Below are positions 1-5,049 of a stretch of DNA of 6,467 nucleotides, piece after piece; position 1 is the first letter of the stretch, and each line of letters opens with the position of its first letter. The stretch comes from an uncultured Clostridia bacterium (GTDB lineage: Bacteria; Bacillota; Clostridia; Christensenellales; UBA1242), in contig CANRMV010000063.1 of NCBI GenBank assembly GCA_947631875.1, forward strand, positions 1 through 6,467, read 5' to 3'. The notes beneath the pieces are model-generated. The model was not told the origin of the DNA. It was given only the letters and a program-made list of their open reading frames with translations, and made no database searches. A program made the translations under genes and the position numbers.

Positions 1-45
1 CTTTTAATCAAGGGGTCCCGGGTTCGAATCCCGGGCGAGCCACCA
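1..45 (+). tRNA. tRNA-Lys(TTT), 3' part only
   Basis: The window opens in the anticodon loop. Bases 1-7 (CTTTTAA) read as a seven-base loop with anticodon TTT at 3-5. They are followed by a TCAAG stem strand, a five-base variable loop GGGTC (13-17), a T arm with stem CCGGG/CCCGG around the standard TTCGAAT loop (18-34), the acceptor strand GCGAGCC (35-41), discriminator A and an encoded CCA (43-45). The 5' half lies outside the window, so the Lys assignment rests on loop register. The fit of all downstream segments supports it. Confidence 0.88.
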
Positions 46-46
46 G

Positions 47-66
47 AAGCCGAAAAGGCTTTTTTA
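47..66 (+). terminator. short hairpin with T tail between tRNA-Lys and tRNA-Gln
   Basis: AAGCC (47-51) pairs with GGCTT (57-61) around a GAAAA loop, and a run of T follows. This looks like a minimal intrinsic terminator. Only four bases separate it from tRNA-Gln and no promoter fits in the 24-base gap. It therefore may be leaky, or act mainly as a processing spacer in one tRNA transcript. Confidence 0.5.
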
Positions 67-69
67 TAT

Positions 70-144
70 AGGGGTGTAGCCAAGCGGTAAGGCACTGGAT
101 TTTGATTCCAGCATGCGTAGGTTCAAATCCTGCCACCCCTGCCA
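70..144 (+). tRNA. tRNA-Gln(TTG)
   Basis: Complete 75-base tRNA. Acceptor AGGGGTG (70-76) pairs with CACCCCT (134-140), followed by discriminator G and an encoded CCA (142-144). The anticodon stem CTGGA/TCCAG (95-99, 107-111) encloses loop TTTTGAT with anticodon TTG at 102-104. The T loop is TTCAAAT. It lies 24 bases after tRNA-Lys on the same strand, so both are probably cut from one precursor. The tRNA reads CAA glutamine codons and, by wobble, CAG. Confidence 0.95.
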
Positions 145-332
145 GGCAAAAAAATTGCGCTTAGGGCTTGTTTTGTCCTTCGGACAAAAGCGTCGCTTGA
201 CGCTTATTTTTTTGCCTTTGCCCCGAATGTAAATCCCGCTTCGCTGGGGATTTAGGGCAATCGCTCTTGCGAAGTGGGGCGTTGCAAGACGTTGTAAAGG
301 ATATGTTATTTAATATCTTAGGGCAAAAAGGC
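144..332. repeat. nested palindromes filling the tRNA-sodC gap
   Basis: Almost the whole gap can fold. An outer 12-pair stem (144-155 with 206-217, AGGC plus A7 and T7 plus GCCT) encloses two hairpins at 171-189 (TTTTGTCC with GGACAAAA) and 188-205. A second nested structure pairs TTGCCC (218-223) with GGGCAA (255-260) around AAATCCC (231-237) and GGGATTT (247-253). TCGC/GCGA follows at 261-272. Alternative pairings exist, for example GCCCC 220-224 with GGGGC 276-280. No ORF is evident. It could be terminators, a REP-like or miniature element, or a structured RNA; I cannot tell which. Confidence 0.55.
188..213 (+). terminator. intrinsic terminator of the tRNA transcript
   Basis: AAGCGTC (188-194) and GACGCTT (199-205) form a seven-pair stem with a GCTT loop, followed by A and seven T (207-213). 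It lies 43 bases after tRNA-Gln and fits a Rho-independent terminator for the tRNA operon. CGCTT at 158-162 could pair with AAGCG at 188-192 and compete with this stem. Whether that matters is unknown. Confidence 0.65.
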
Positions 333-799
333 TATTTATTTTTTGTAACAATGCCGCAAGCGATTTTTTCGCCGGAATTGCCGGATGGCTGAGTTGTGAA
401 ATCGTCAACATCTTCATGGATTATCACTGCTTTGCCAATAATCTCGTTCACTGAAAAACGATTTGTGAAAAATGCTTGCCAGGCCTCCCCATTATTTGAA
501 AAAAGAGGAGGTAGGTCACCACTATGATTTGGGTGAGGGTAGTTTAGCGGATTGTAATGCCCGCCTGTTTTTGAAAAATCGTCCTCGCAAGTTTCGCCCT
601 CGTGAATGTGGAAAGCAAATATGTTGCTTTTTGTGGTTGGCAAATTTTCTATTTCAGCCACAACAATCACGCCGCTTGGCAACTGCCAAAAACGCACTTC
701 ACCATTTATTTTGGGAAAGTTTGTGCCGCCGGCAATTTTTGCGATTGCATCAGCCTTTTGTGAAGATAAAAAATCAAAAATGTTTTTATTTTTAGTCAT
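332..799 (-). CDS. sodC: Cu/Zn superoxide dismutase family protein
   Basis: 155 residues. It should disproportionate superoxide to O2 and H2O2. The metal site is nearly complete: copper ligands H64, H66 (HIH), H81 (GGHYNP) and H128, and zinc ligands H81, H89, H92 and D95 (HSGD). C71 and C148 match the conserved disulfide pair. The zinc loop between H89 and H92 is shorter than in the eukaryotic enzyme. The active-site arginine usually found three residues before the last cysteine is lysine (K145). No signal peptide or lipobox is visible, so the protein is probably cytoplasmic, unlike most bacterial SodC. The start ATG follows AGGAG by six bases; that site lies inside a hairpin. It is downstream of the superoxide reductase gene on the same strand (70-base gap), which suggests a small oxygen-defence operon. 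Confidence 0.87.
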   Translation of the reverse strand: MTKNKNIFDFLSSQKADAIAKIAGGTNFPKINGEVRFWQLPSGVIVVAEIENLPTTKSNIFAFHIHEGETCEDDFSKTGGHYNPLNYPHPNHSGDLPPLFSNNGEAWQAFFTNRFSVNEIIGKAVIIHEDVDDFTTQPSGNSGEKIACGIVTKNK

Positions 800-835
800 A
801 AAAAACTCCTAGCAATTTGTATGCAGGAGTTTTTT
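800..835 (-). terminator. hairpin between superoxide reductase and sodC that contains the sodC ribosome binding site
   Basis: AAAAAACTCCT and AGGAGTTTTTT are perfect 11-base arms (800-810, 825-835) around a 14-base loop, with extra inner GC/GC pairs after one bulged base. Read on the minus strand it is an intrinsic terminator 34 bases after the reductase stop, ending in T6. The AGGAG in its 3' arm is also the Shine-Dalgarno of sodC, six bases before the ATG. Reductase transcripts that read through would therefore have the sodC site base-paired. A weak promoter (TGGAAA, 17 bases, TTTAAT) may overlap the end of the reductase gene, but I would not rely on it. Confidence 0.7.
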
Positions 836-869
836 AAAATGTTTGTTTTTAGATTAAAAATCACTTAAT

Positions 870-1244
870 TTATGTTTTCCACAGGCCGTGAAGGTTGCAG
901 TATTCATAGGCGGCGAGCACTTTTGCATCCCCAACAACAAACTTTGCCTCTGGTGCTGCTTTTGGCTTTAATGTGGCAACAAAGCAGTTTTCTTCTGTTT
1001 CAAGGGCGATGAAGTTTATGTAGTGAGCCTCTTCCATAGGGTGAGGGACAGAGCCAACTTTCACAGTTGCAATGCCTTTTTTAACCTCAATCACAGGCAA
1101 ATGTTTTTCAAAGGATGCCTCAACAGTGTTTGGAACAAGTTCTTCCATTGGCTCGCCGCAGCATTGCACAGATGCACCTTTTTCAAGCAGTTTAACAACA
1201 ACATTTCCGCAATGTTTACATCTAAAAAATCTTAAATTTTTCAT
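870..1244 (-). CDS. dfx: desulfoferrodoxin (2Fe superoxide reductase)
   Basis: 124 residues, the usual family length. The enzyme reduces superoxide to hydrogen peroxide without releasing O2, typically taking electrons from rubredoxin in the cytoplasm of anaerobes. The N-terminal desulforedoxin domain carries the Fe(Cys)4 ligands C9, C12, C28 and C29. The catalytic domain has the EKHLP motif (E46, K47, H48), H68 (VPHPM), H74 (EEAHY), C116 and H119 (CNLHG), giving the Fe(His)4Cys site with its conserved lysine. It is therefore a complete class I enzyme. The ATG is preceded by AAGGAG at five bases, a strong start. It has its own promoter, divergent from the next gene, and sits upstream of sodC on the same strand. 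Confidence 0.96.
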   Translation of the reverse strand: MKNLRFFRCKHCGNVVVKLLEKGASVQCCGEPMEELVPNTVEASFEKHLPVIEVKKGIATVKVGSVPHPMEEAHYINFIALETEENCFVATLKPKAAPEAKFVVGDAKVLAAYEYCNLHGLWKT

Positions 1245-1263
1245 ATTCTCTCCTTTGAATGTG

Positions 1264-1291
1264 ATTATAACATATCCTCAGTAAAAATCAA
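1264..1291 (-). promoter_or_regulatory. promoter of the superoxide reductase gene
   Basis: On the minus strand TTGATT (1286-1291), 16 bases and a perfect TATAAT (1264-1269) lie 20 bases before the ATG. The -10 is strong and the -35 moderate. Transcription should begin near 1257, just ahead of the Shine-Dalgarno. No obvious operator palindrome overlaps it. Confidence 0.65.
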
Positions 1292-1310
1292 AATAAATAG
1301 CGCTTTTTTG

Positions 1311-1339
1311 TTGCAAGAAAATTTTAGTTAAGTTATAAT
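1311..1339 (+). promoter_or_regulatory. promoter of the unrecognised 288-residue gene
   Basis: TTGCAA (1311-1316), exactly 17 bases and TATAAT (1334-1339). Predicted start of transcription is near 1346, giving a leader of about 12 bases with a weak purine-rich AGAGAG before the ATG. It is divergent from the superoxide reductase promoter about 40 bases away. Confidence 0.75.
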
Positions 1340-1357
1340 TGTTTCAGAGAGTTTTGT

Positions 1358-2224
1358 ATGGAAGATAAGTTTAAACTTGACGATTATAGATTTGGCGAAA
1401 ATGATGCCGCAATAGATAACAACCCAGAACTCAGGGACTATCTTAGGATTATGTATGACCAAATTAAGTTTGACAACAAAATGGTTGGCGAATTCACCAT
1501 TTATGGCACATACAAAATCAAGCCCGAGATGCAGGATTATCTCATAAAAGCCACCAAGTCCATTTGCGGCGGAAATGGCGACACCGTTTATGCCCAAGCG
1601 GCAGATGAGCGATTTGTTATGAATTTCACAATCACTTTTGATATTGTTGGCAAATCTCAGCACGCATCTCTTGATTTTGAGGAGCGAGAAGTGCGAATAG
1701 ACGAGGAAAACATAACATACAAAACACGTCTTGCGGAAATAACGAAATTTGAGCATCCAGATTTTGTCAATTATGTTTACAAAGAATGGCACGTGTTTGC
1801 AAACGGAACAACGGGGCTGGAAGATGACCCGCTTTTAAGAGCATTGTTTGACAGAATTAATATGTATGGCTTGCTTACGCCAATGCTGAGCAAATGTTCG
1901 CTTGCCTATGTGACCTCTATGGTTGCGCTTTTGCCAAGTTGCGGACCTGTGGGTGCTTCAATTTCCGCACAGTTCAATCAATTTGTTCAGCAAATGGGGC
2001 TAAAAAATCCAAATTTCGCAAAGAACGGGCTGAACCTGAAAAAAGTGTTGGACACCTTGATGAAAAAGAACAATTTCTTTCCAAAACTTGCAGAAATAAA
2101 AGAAGCCACACCAATATTAAAGGATTTTGTGCAGCCAATAAAATCGATTGATATGGCAAAAGAAAAAGGGGCACATCTTAAAATGAAGGACGACCTTTCC
2201 GCCGGCATGGATAAAAAATTTTAA
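1358..2224 (+). CDS. unrecognised 288-residue soluble protein
   Basis: I do not recognise a family. The protein is rich in charged residues, with no signal peptide or clear membrane span. Residues about 181-210 are the least polar stretch, with small residues around PSCGPVGAS. The C-terminus is lysine-rich. The N-terminal half alternates hydrophobic and polar residues (about 43-125), suggesting beta structure; residues 155-265 look mostly helical. Cysteines at 70, 180 and 195 form no metal-binding pattern. It has its own TTGCAA/TATAAT promoter and ends at a strong terminator, so it is probably a single-gene unit. Base composition and codon use do not stand out. The real gene is supported by length, promoter and terminator; the antisense frame at 1328-1792 lacks such signals. 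Confidence 0.85.
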   Translation: MEDKFKLDDYRFGENDAAIDNNPELRDYLRIMYDQIKFDNKMVGEFTIYGTYKIKPEMQDYLIKATKSICGGNGDTVYAQAADERFVMNFTITFDIVGKSQHASLDFEEREVRIDEENITYKTRLAEITKFEHPDFVNYVYKEWHVFANGTTGLEDDPLLRALFDRINMYGLLTPMLSKCSLAYVTSMVALLPSCGPVGASISAQFNQFVQQMGLKNPNFAKNGLNLKKVLDTLMKKNNFFPKLAEIKEATPILKDFVQPIKSIDMAKEKGAHLKMKDDLSAGMDKKF

Positions 2225-2241
2225 AGTTGTTGCTTATTGTT

Positions 2242-2275
2242 AAAAAAATGTAGGAAAATTCTCCTACATTTTTTC
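2242..2275. terminator. bidirectional intrinsic terminator
   Basis: ATGTAGGA (2248-2255) pairs with TCCTACAT (2262-2269) around a six-base loop, flanked by A7 on one side and T6 on the other, so either strand yields a stem followed by U. It lies 17 bases after the plus-strand gene and 17 bases beyond the stop of the convergent surface-protein gene, and should serve both. Confidence 0.92.
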
Positions 2276-2292
2276 ATGTTCAATTTGGCTTT

Positions 2293-3633
2293 TTAGTTTT
2301 TGCTAGGGCTTTTTTTCTTTTTATTACGCAGAATTAGAAGGGTGATTAAAATTGCTGCAAGGCACACCACGCCGCCAGAAACGCCAAGCAATATCCAAAG
2401 CCAAGAAGGAGTTTGGGAAGAGTTTTGGAAAGAAGTTGACTCATCATCAGTTGGCTTATCTTCAATTTGTTCCACAAAATTCAAAGCAAAAGAATTTTCA
2501 ATCTCACCATTTTTCAACATGGCATTTAGGGCTTCCAAAGAAACTTCATTGCCTTCTTCATCTTGCCAATATCCTTTGTCTAAATCTGGTAACTGATAGT
2601 CTTCATCTTGTTTCCATGTGCCATCTTCTTGCAAGCACCATGTTGCATCTTGTTTATATAGTTTCTTTTGTGTGACATTTTTTGTGCCATTTTTAAATTG
2701 TATTTCAACTGTGTATGTAATTCGGTCTTTGTAATCGGTTAAATTAAAACTCTCGTCATTTTGGAACAAGGTTGCCTTTTCTTTACTTCCAGCAATAAAG
2801 ACCACATTTTCACAGCCATAAAATGCGGAAGGACTTATGCTTGTGACATTATCTGGGATATTTATGCTTGTCAAGGCAGAACATCCAGAAAATGCACTAT
2901 TGCCTATACTTCTAACACTGTTTGAAATTTTTACACTTGTTAAGCCTGAACATCCTTCAAATGTGCCCTCTTTTATACTTTGACCCCCATCTATAATCAT
3001 GCTTGTTAAGCCCGAACAATTATAAAATGCATGGTCATCTATACTGATAATATTTTTTGGAATGTTTATGTTTGTCAAGTTTGAACAACCAGAAAATGCA
3101 AAAGTACCTATGCTTGTAACATTATCTGGAATATTTATGTTTGTCAAGGCAGAACATCCAGAAAATACAGACTTGCCTATATTTACAATATTTTCTGGGA
3201 TGGTTATCTTTGTTAAGTTTGCGCAACTATAAAATATGTAATTACCTATTTTCTCAACTTCACTTCCATCTGCAAATTCAACATTTGTCAATTTTGTTCT
3301 ATATGTATAAAAAGGGCTTGTCCCATTTGTATAATCTTTCAACGATTTCACTTTTGTCGGAAACACAACGCCAAAAGTTGTTGCGTTTTCAATTCTCGAT
3401 TTGGCATCGGCACTAAAACCTGTAAATTGGCCAGTGTAGTCAACTAAAAAATCTGCATCTTGGTCCAACATAAGTTCTGGCTCAACTTCTTTCATTTCAG
3501 CAGCCTCTACTACGGGTGTTTGAGCGAAACTTGTAGATTTGTTAAAATCAATGCTTAGGAACAAACCAGACATAAAAATTGCAACAATCACAAAAGATAT
3601 GAAAAATTTAATAATACTTTGCTTTTTAACCAT
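2293..3633 (-). CDS. BspA-like leucine-rich repeat surface protein
   Basis: 446 residues from the ATG at 3631-3633, which sits five bases after a perfect GGAGG. An in-frame TTG at 3643-3645 overlaps that site and is rejected as the start. The N-terminus has a basic MVKKQ and a hydrophobic segment (about residues 7-27), a signal peptide or anchor. After a linker come seven repeats of about 23 residues (about 129-288) of the form IG..AF.GCS.LT.I.IP.NV.S, the LRR_5/BspA class used by host-associated bacteria for surface adhesion. Residues about 305-390 form a beta-rich region resembling InlB-B/Flg_new-type stalk repeats (tentative). A Ser/Thr/Glu linker precedes a C-terminal membrane span (about 411-435) and a short RNKKKK tail. 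I infer a membrane-anchored exterior protein. Two promoters lie upstream, one with a poly-G spacer. The gene ends at a shared bidirectional terminator. Confidence 0.87.
   Translation of the reverse strand: MVKKQSIIKFFISFVIVAIFMSGLFLSIDFNKSTSFAQTPVVEAAEMKEVEPELMLDQDADFLVDYTGQFTGFSADAKSRIENATTFGVVFPTKVKSLKDYTNGTSPFYTYRTKLTNVEFADGSEVEKIGNYIFYSCANLTKITIPENIVNIGKSVFSGCSALTNINIPDNVTSIGTFAFSGCSNLTNINIPKNIISIDDHAFYNCSGLTSMIIDGGQSIKEGTFEGCSGLTSVKISNSVRSIGNSAFSGCSALTSINIPDNVTSISPSAFYGCENVVFIAGSKEKATLFQNDESFNLTDYKDRITYTVEIQFKNGTKNVTQKKLYKQDATWCLQEDGTWKQDEDYQLPDLDKGYWQDEEGNEVSLEALNAMLKNGEIENSFALNFVEQIEDKPTDDESTSFQNSSQTPSWLWILLGVSGGVVCLAAILITLLILRNKKKKSPSKN
2770..3249 (-). repeat. tandem leucine-rich repeat units (about 69 bp each)
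   Basis: Seven units of 66-69 bp encode the BspA-type repeats. Units at 3112-3180 and 2839-2907 are the closest, about 62 of 69 bases identical by eye, and both encode FSGCSALT followed by INIPDNVTSI. Intermediate units are more diverged. Near-identical units 273 bp apart in frame could recombine to gain or lose repeats without breaking the frame. Confidence 0.85.
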
Positions 3634-3656
3634 TTTTTCCTCCAATTTTCACGATT

Positions 3657-3686
3657 ATTATAACCATTCTTTCATCAAGTAGTCAA
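3657..3686 (-). promoter_or_regulatory. proximal promoter of the BspA-like gene
   Basis: On the minus strand TTGACT (3681-3686), 18 bases and TATAAT (3657-3662), 23 bases before the ATG. Transcription should start near 3650, just ahead of GGAGG. The -35 overlaps the first of two operator-like palindromes. Confidence 0.72.
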
Positions 3687-3704
3687 AATTTGACAAATTT
3701 TGTC
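3682..3704. promoter_or_regulatory. two overlapping operator-like palindromes at the proximal -35
   Basis: GTCAAAATTTGAC (3682-3694) and GACAAATTTTGTC (3692-3704) are each perfect 6+1+6 palindromes and share GAC. The first covers the proximal -35 element, and both lie just downstream of the distal promoter. A dimeric regulator bound here would block the proximal promoter and obstruct the distal one. The regulator is not in the window. Confidence 0.5.
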
Positions 3705-3714
3705 TTACAAGGTC

Positions 3715-3743
3715 ATTTTACCCCCCCCCGCACACCTTGTCAA
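3715..3743 (-). promoter_or_regulatory. distal promoter with a 9-G tract in its spacer, probably phase-variable
   Basis: On the minus strand a perfect TTGACA (3738-3743) is followed by exactly 17 bases, AGGTGTGC plus nine G (3721-3729), and then TAAAAT (3715-3720). At nine G the spacer has the optimal length; gain or loss of one G gives 18 or 16. The promoter points at the BspA-like surface gene, with transcription expected to start near 3708 and a leader of about 75 bases. A seven-base inverted repeat (ACAAGGT 3707-3713, ACCTTGT 3734-3740) flanks the tract. The layout matches spacer-slippage promoters known from adhesin and porin genes of pathogens. The mechanism is inferred here, not shown. 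Confidence 0.75.
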
Positions 3744-3802
3744 GTAATCTTGCAAAAAATTCTTAAGATTTTCTTTAAAAAAGAAGTGAAGGGGAGGCAA
3801 AT

Positions 3803-3832
3803 AAAAAAAATGATAAAAAATTTTTATCATTT
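3803..3832 (-). terminator. A/T-rich palindrome with T tail after the flavoprotein gene
   Basis: A 25-base palindrome (3808-3832, arms AAATGATAAAAA and TTTTTATCATTT) is followed on the minus strand by further T (8 T counted from the stem end). It lies 56 bases beyond the stop of the flavoprotein gene. The stem holds only one G-C pair, so it would be a weak terminator. The symmetry could also mark a protein binding site. Confidence 0.5.
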
Positions 3833-3888
3833 ATTAACTTAATTTAAGCAACAATATCTTTATGAATTGTCATAGTGCCATGTGCACT

Positions 3889-4284
3889 TTATGCAAGGCT
3901 TTCAATCGAATTTACAGATATAATTATTGCGCCTTTTGGAGTGGTGGTGTCATTGTTGAATAATTCATTGCATAGGTCAAAATATTTGCCGGTGGTGTAA
4001 TATTTCGCTTTTCCTGTGATTCTAACACCTGCCCACTTTTCGTTGAAAGAAGTTAAAACAACGTTTGAATTGTTTAAAATATTGTCTGGTGTGTGTATCA
4101 TTTCGTTGTTAGATATCAGCAGCGTTTTGTTATCTAAAACTTTAACATCACTCGCAACAGCCAAATTTGGTTTGTTGCCCTTTGTAACTGTGGCTATATG
4201 CACAGGGTGATTTTCTATCAAATTTTTTAGCGTTTCTAAATTTACCTCGCTTAACAGTGTTGTTTTGTTGTCAATGTTTTTCAT
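3889..4284 (-). CDS. pyridoxamine 5'-phosphate oxidase-like flavoprotein
   Basis: 131 residues. It resembles the small split-barrel FMN-binding family. Typical segments in order are HPVHIATVTK.NKPNLA (26-42), the KVLDNKTLLISNN strand pair (48-60), ILNNSNVVLTSF (69-80), the glycine-rich VRITGKAKYY strand (87-96) and the C-terminal PKGAIIISV (116-124). Members bind FMN or a related cofactor; the substrate cannot be read from the sequence, and true PNPOx activity is not implied. The start has GGAG six bases upstream and a consensus-like promoter of its own. The reading frame continues after the TAA for 14 sense codons to a second TAA (3844-3846). The family often extends past this point, so the C-terminus may be cut short. 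Confidence 0.8.
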   Translation of the reverse strand: MKNIDNKTTLLSEVNLETLKNLIENHPVHIATVTKGNKPNLAVASDVKVLDNKTLLISNNEMIHTPDNILNNSNVVLTSFNEKWAGVRITGKAKYYTTGKYFDLCNELFNNDTTTPKGAIIISVNSIESLA

Positions 4285-4301
4285 TATTTACTCCAATTAA
4301 A

Positions 4302-4330
4302 ATTATATCACATTTTAAATGAAATGCCAA
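4302..4330 (-). promoter_or_regulatory. promoter of the flavoprotein gene
   Basis: On the minus strand TTGGCA (4325-4330), 17 bases and TATAAT (4302-4307). Start of transcription is expected near 4295, immediately before the GGAG ribosome binding site (4291-4294) and 11 bases before the ATG. It is separated from the upstream methyltransferase by a terminator, so this gene is its own unit. Confidence 0.82.
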
Positions 4331-4341
4331 CATATTCACTT

Positions 4342-4376
4342 AAAAAAATCACACCCATTTTTTAGTTTAGGGTGCG
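4342..4376 (-). terminator. terminator overlapping the end of the methyltransferase frame
   Basis: On the minus strand CGCACCC (4370-4376) pairs with GGGTGTG (4350-4356), seven pairs with one G-U, around a 13-base loop, followed by A and seven T (4342-4348). The stop codon of the C-terminal methyltransferase frame (4362-4364) lies in the loop. A terminator at exactly this point supports the two frames being one gene. Confidence 0.75.
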
Positions 4377-4598
4377 AATAGTTTTCTGTTTTGAGGCGGC
4401 TTGGACAACCATCAGTCCGCTTGCATAACTTGATGCATTGTCGTTTTCTTCAATAATGTCAATTTTATTGATTGTTATTCCCGCTTGTTTTAATAAAGAT
4501 TGAAGTTTTGCGGGTGTAAGATAATTATAATAAATGTTGTAATTATTATTTAATTCTTCAACAAAAACATGCTCACCGGCTTCTTTTGGCAAGTCCAT
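4362..4598 (-). CDS. C-terminal part of the frameshifted SAM methyltransferase
   Basis: 78 residues from an ATG overlapping the upstream stop (TAATG). It begins MDLPKEAGEHVF and continues with YYNYLTPAKLQSLLKQAG, the part of a class I SAM methyltransferase that normally follows the LKPNG strand, including the final strands. Reading back in this frame through the junction gives D-C-I-I before M-D-L, a natural beta-strand continuation after a Gly run. It is therefore most likely the same gene as the frame at 4598-5029, separated by a one-base shift in the 9-G tract. No Shine-Dalgarno is visible apart from the G tract. Re-initiation at TAATG could still yield a separate chain, which would lack the SAM site. 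Confidence 0.7.
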   Translation of the reverse strand: MDLPKEAGEHVFVEELNNNYNIYYNYLTPAKLQSLLKQAGITINKIDIIEENDNASSYASGLMVVQAASKQKTIRTLN

Positions 4599-5029
4599 TA
4601 TAATGCAATCCCCCCCCCATTTGGTTTCAGGATTTTTTTAAAAACTTGCAAAGTTGTTAAAATATCTTGGTCGGGCAAGTGAAACAACATATCCTTTACA
4701 AAAATACCGTCATATAATTCATCCGTTTTGTAATTAACAATGTCTGTGCACACAAAATTTATATCAGGGTAATTTTGTTTGGCAATCTTTATAAGAGAGG
4801 TGGAAAAATCCACACCCTTTGCATTAAACCCCAATTTGCAAAAATAATTTGTAAATTTGCCTGCTCCACAGCCAACATCTAAAATGTTTTTGCCTTTTAG
4901 TGATTTAACAAAGTCATCAATATATTTTTTGCAATAATCAATTTGGCAATAACTTTCCGCATATTGATTTGCGATTGCATTGTAGTCGTTTCTAACAATT
5001 TCTCTTTTTTGTGTGTTTGTAAGTTTCAT
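4598..5029 (-). CDS. class I SAM-dependent methyltransferase, N-terminal part, frameshifted
   Basis: 143 residues carrying the SAM-binding Rossmann half: motif I ILDVGCGAG (49-57), the acidic D74 after beta-2 (GVDFS), C-T-D (94-96) and the DMLFHLPD segment (113-120), ending at LKPNGGG-I-A-L. The family is Methyltransf_11/25-like, acting on small molecules or lipids; the substrate is unknown and nothing suggests DNA methylation. It stops early because the nine-G tract (4610-4618) leaves the frame. With ten G (or seven) it joins the downstream frame to give about 222 residues, a normal size. It may be phase-off, a pseudogene, or a homopolymer sequencing error. The ATG has a weak AAGG seven bases upstream and a TATAAT box before that. 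It lies 48 bases after the Nudix gene on the same strand. Confidence 0.8.
   Translation of the reverse strand: MKLTNTQKREIVRNDYNAIANQYAESYCQIDYCKKYIDDFVKSLKGKNILDVGCGAGKFTNYFCKLGFNAKGVDFSTSLIKIAKQNYPDINFVCTDIVNYKTDELYDGIFVKDMLFHLPDQDILTTLQVFKKILKPNGGGIAL
4610..4618 (-). repeat. 9-G tract at the methyltransferase frameshift
   Basis: Nine consecutive C on the plus strand, G on the coding strand, immediately after the LKPN codons. The two methyltransferase frames meet here. Adding one G or removing two restores a continuous frame, so the tract length sets whether a full enzyme is made. It has the same strand polarity as the other two tracts. Confidence 0.9.
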
Positions 5030-5049
5030 TTTCTTTCCTTTCTTTATTT

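Noticed and set aside
144..217. Insertion sequence remnant with 12-base inverted ends
   Set aside because: There is no transposase fragment and no target duplication is visible. The ends are mainly A and T runs that could be terminator arms, so it is reported only as palindromic sequence.
1328..1792. Open frame antisense to the 288-residue gene
   Set aside because: It lacks a ribosome binding site and promoter, has an unnatural composition, and lies opposite a gene with clear signals.
3112..3180. Repeats at 2770-3249 as a CRISPR-like array
   Set aside because: The repeats are coding, 69 bases long with no unique spacers, and translate into leucine-rich repeats in one frame.
3634..3645. TTG start at 3643-3645 giving four extra residues on the BspA-like protein
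   Set aside because: The TTG overlaps GGAGG, which is correctly spaced for the ATG at 3631-3633. The TTG itself has no ribosome binding site.
3707..3740. Invertible promoter element bounded by inverted repeats
   Set aside because: The seven-base inverted repeat is too short for a known invertase site, and no recombinase is nearby. Tract slippage explains the layout better.
4362..5029. Phase-variable DNA methyltransferase (phasevarion)
   Set aside because: The motifs are those of a small class I enzyme of Methyltransf_11/25 type. The catalytic DPPY/NPPY or PC motifs of DNA methyltransferases are absent.
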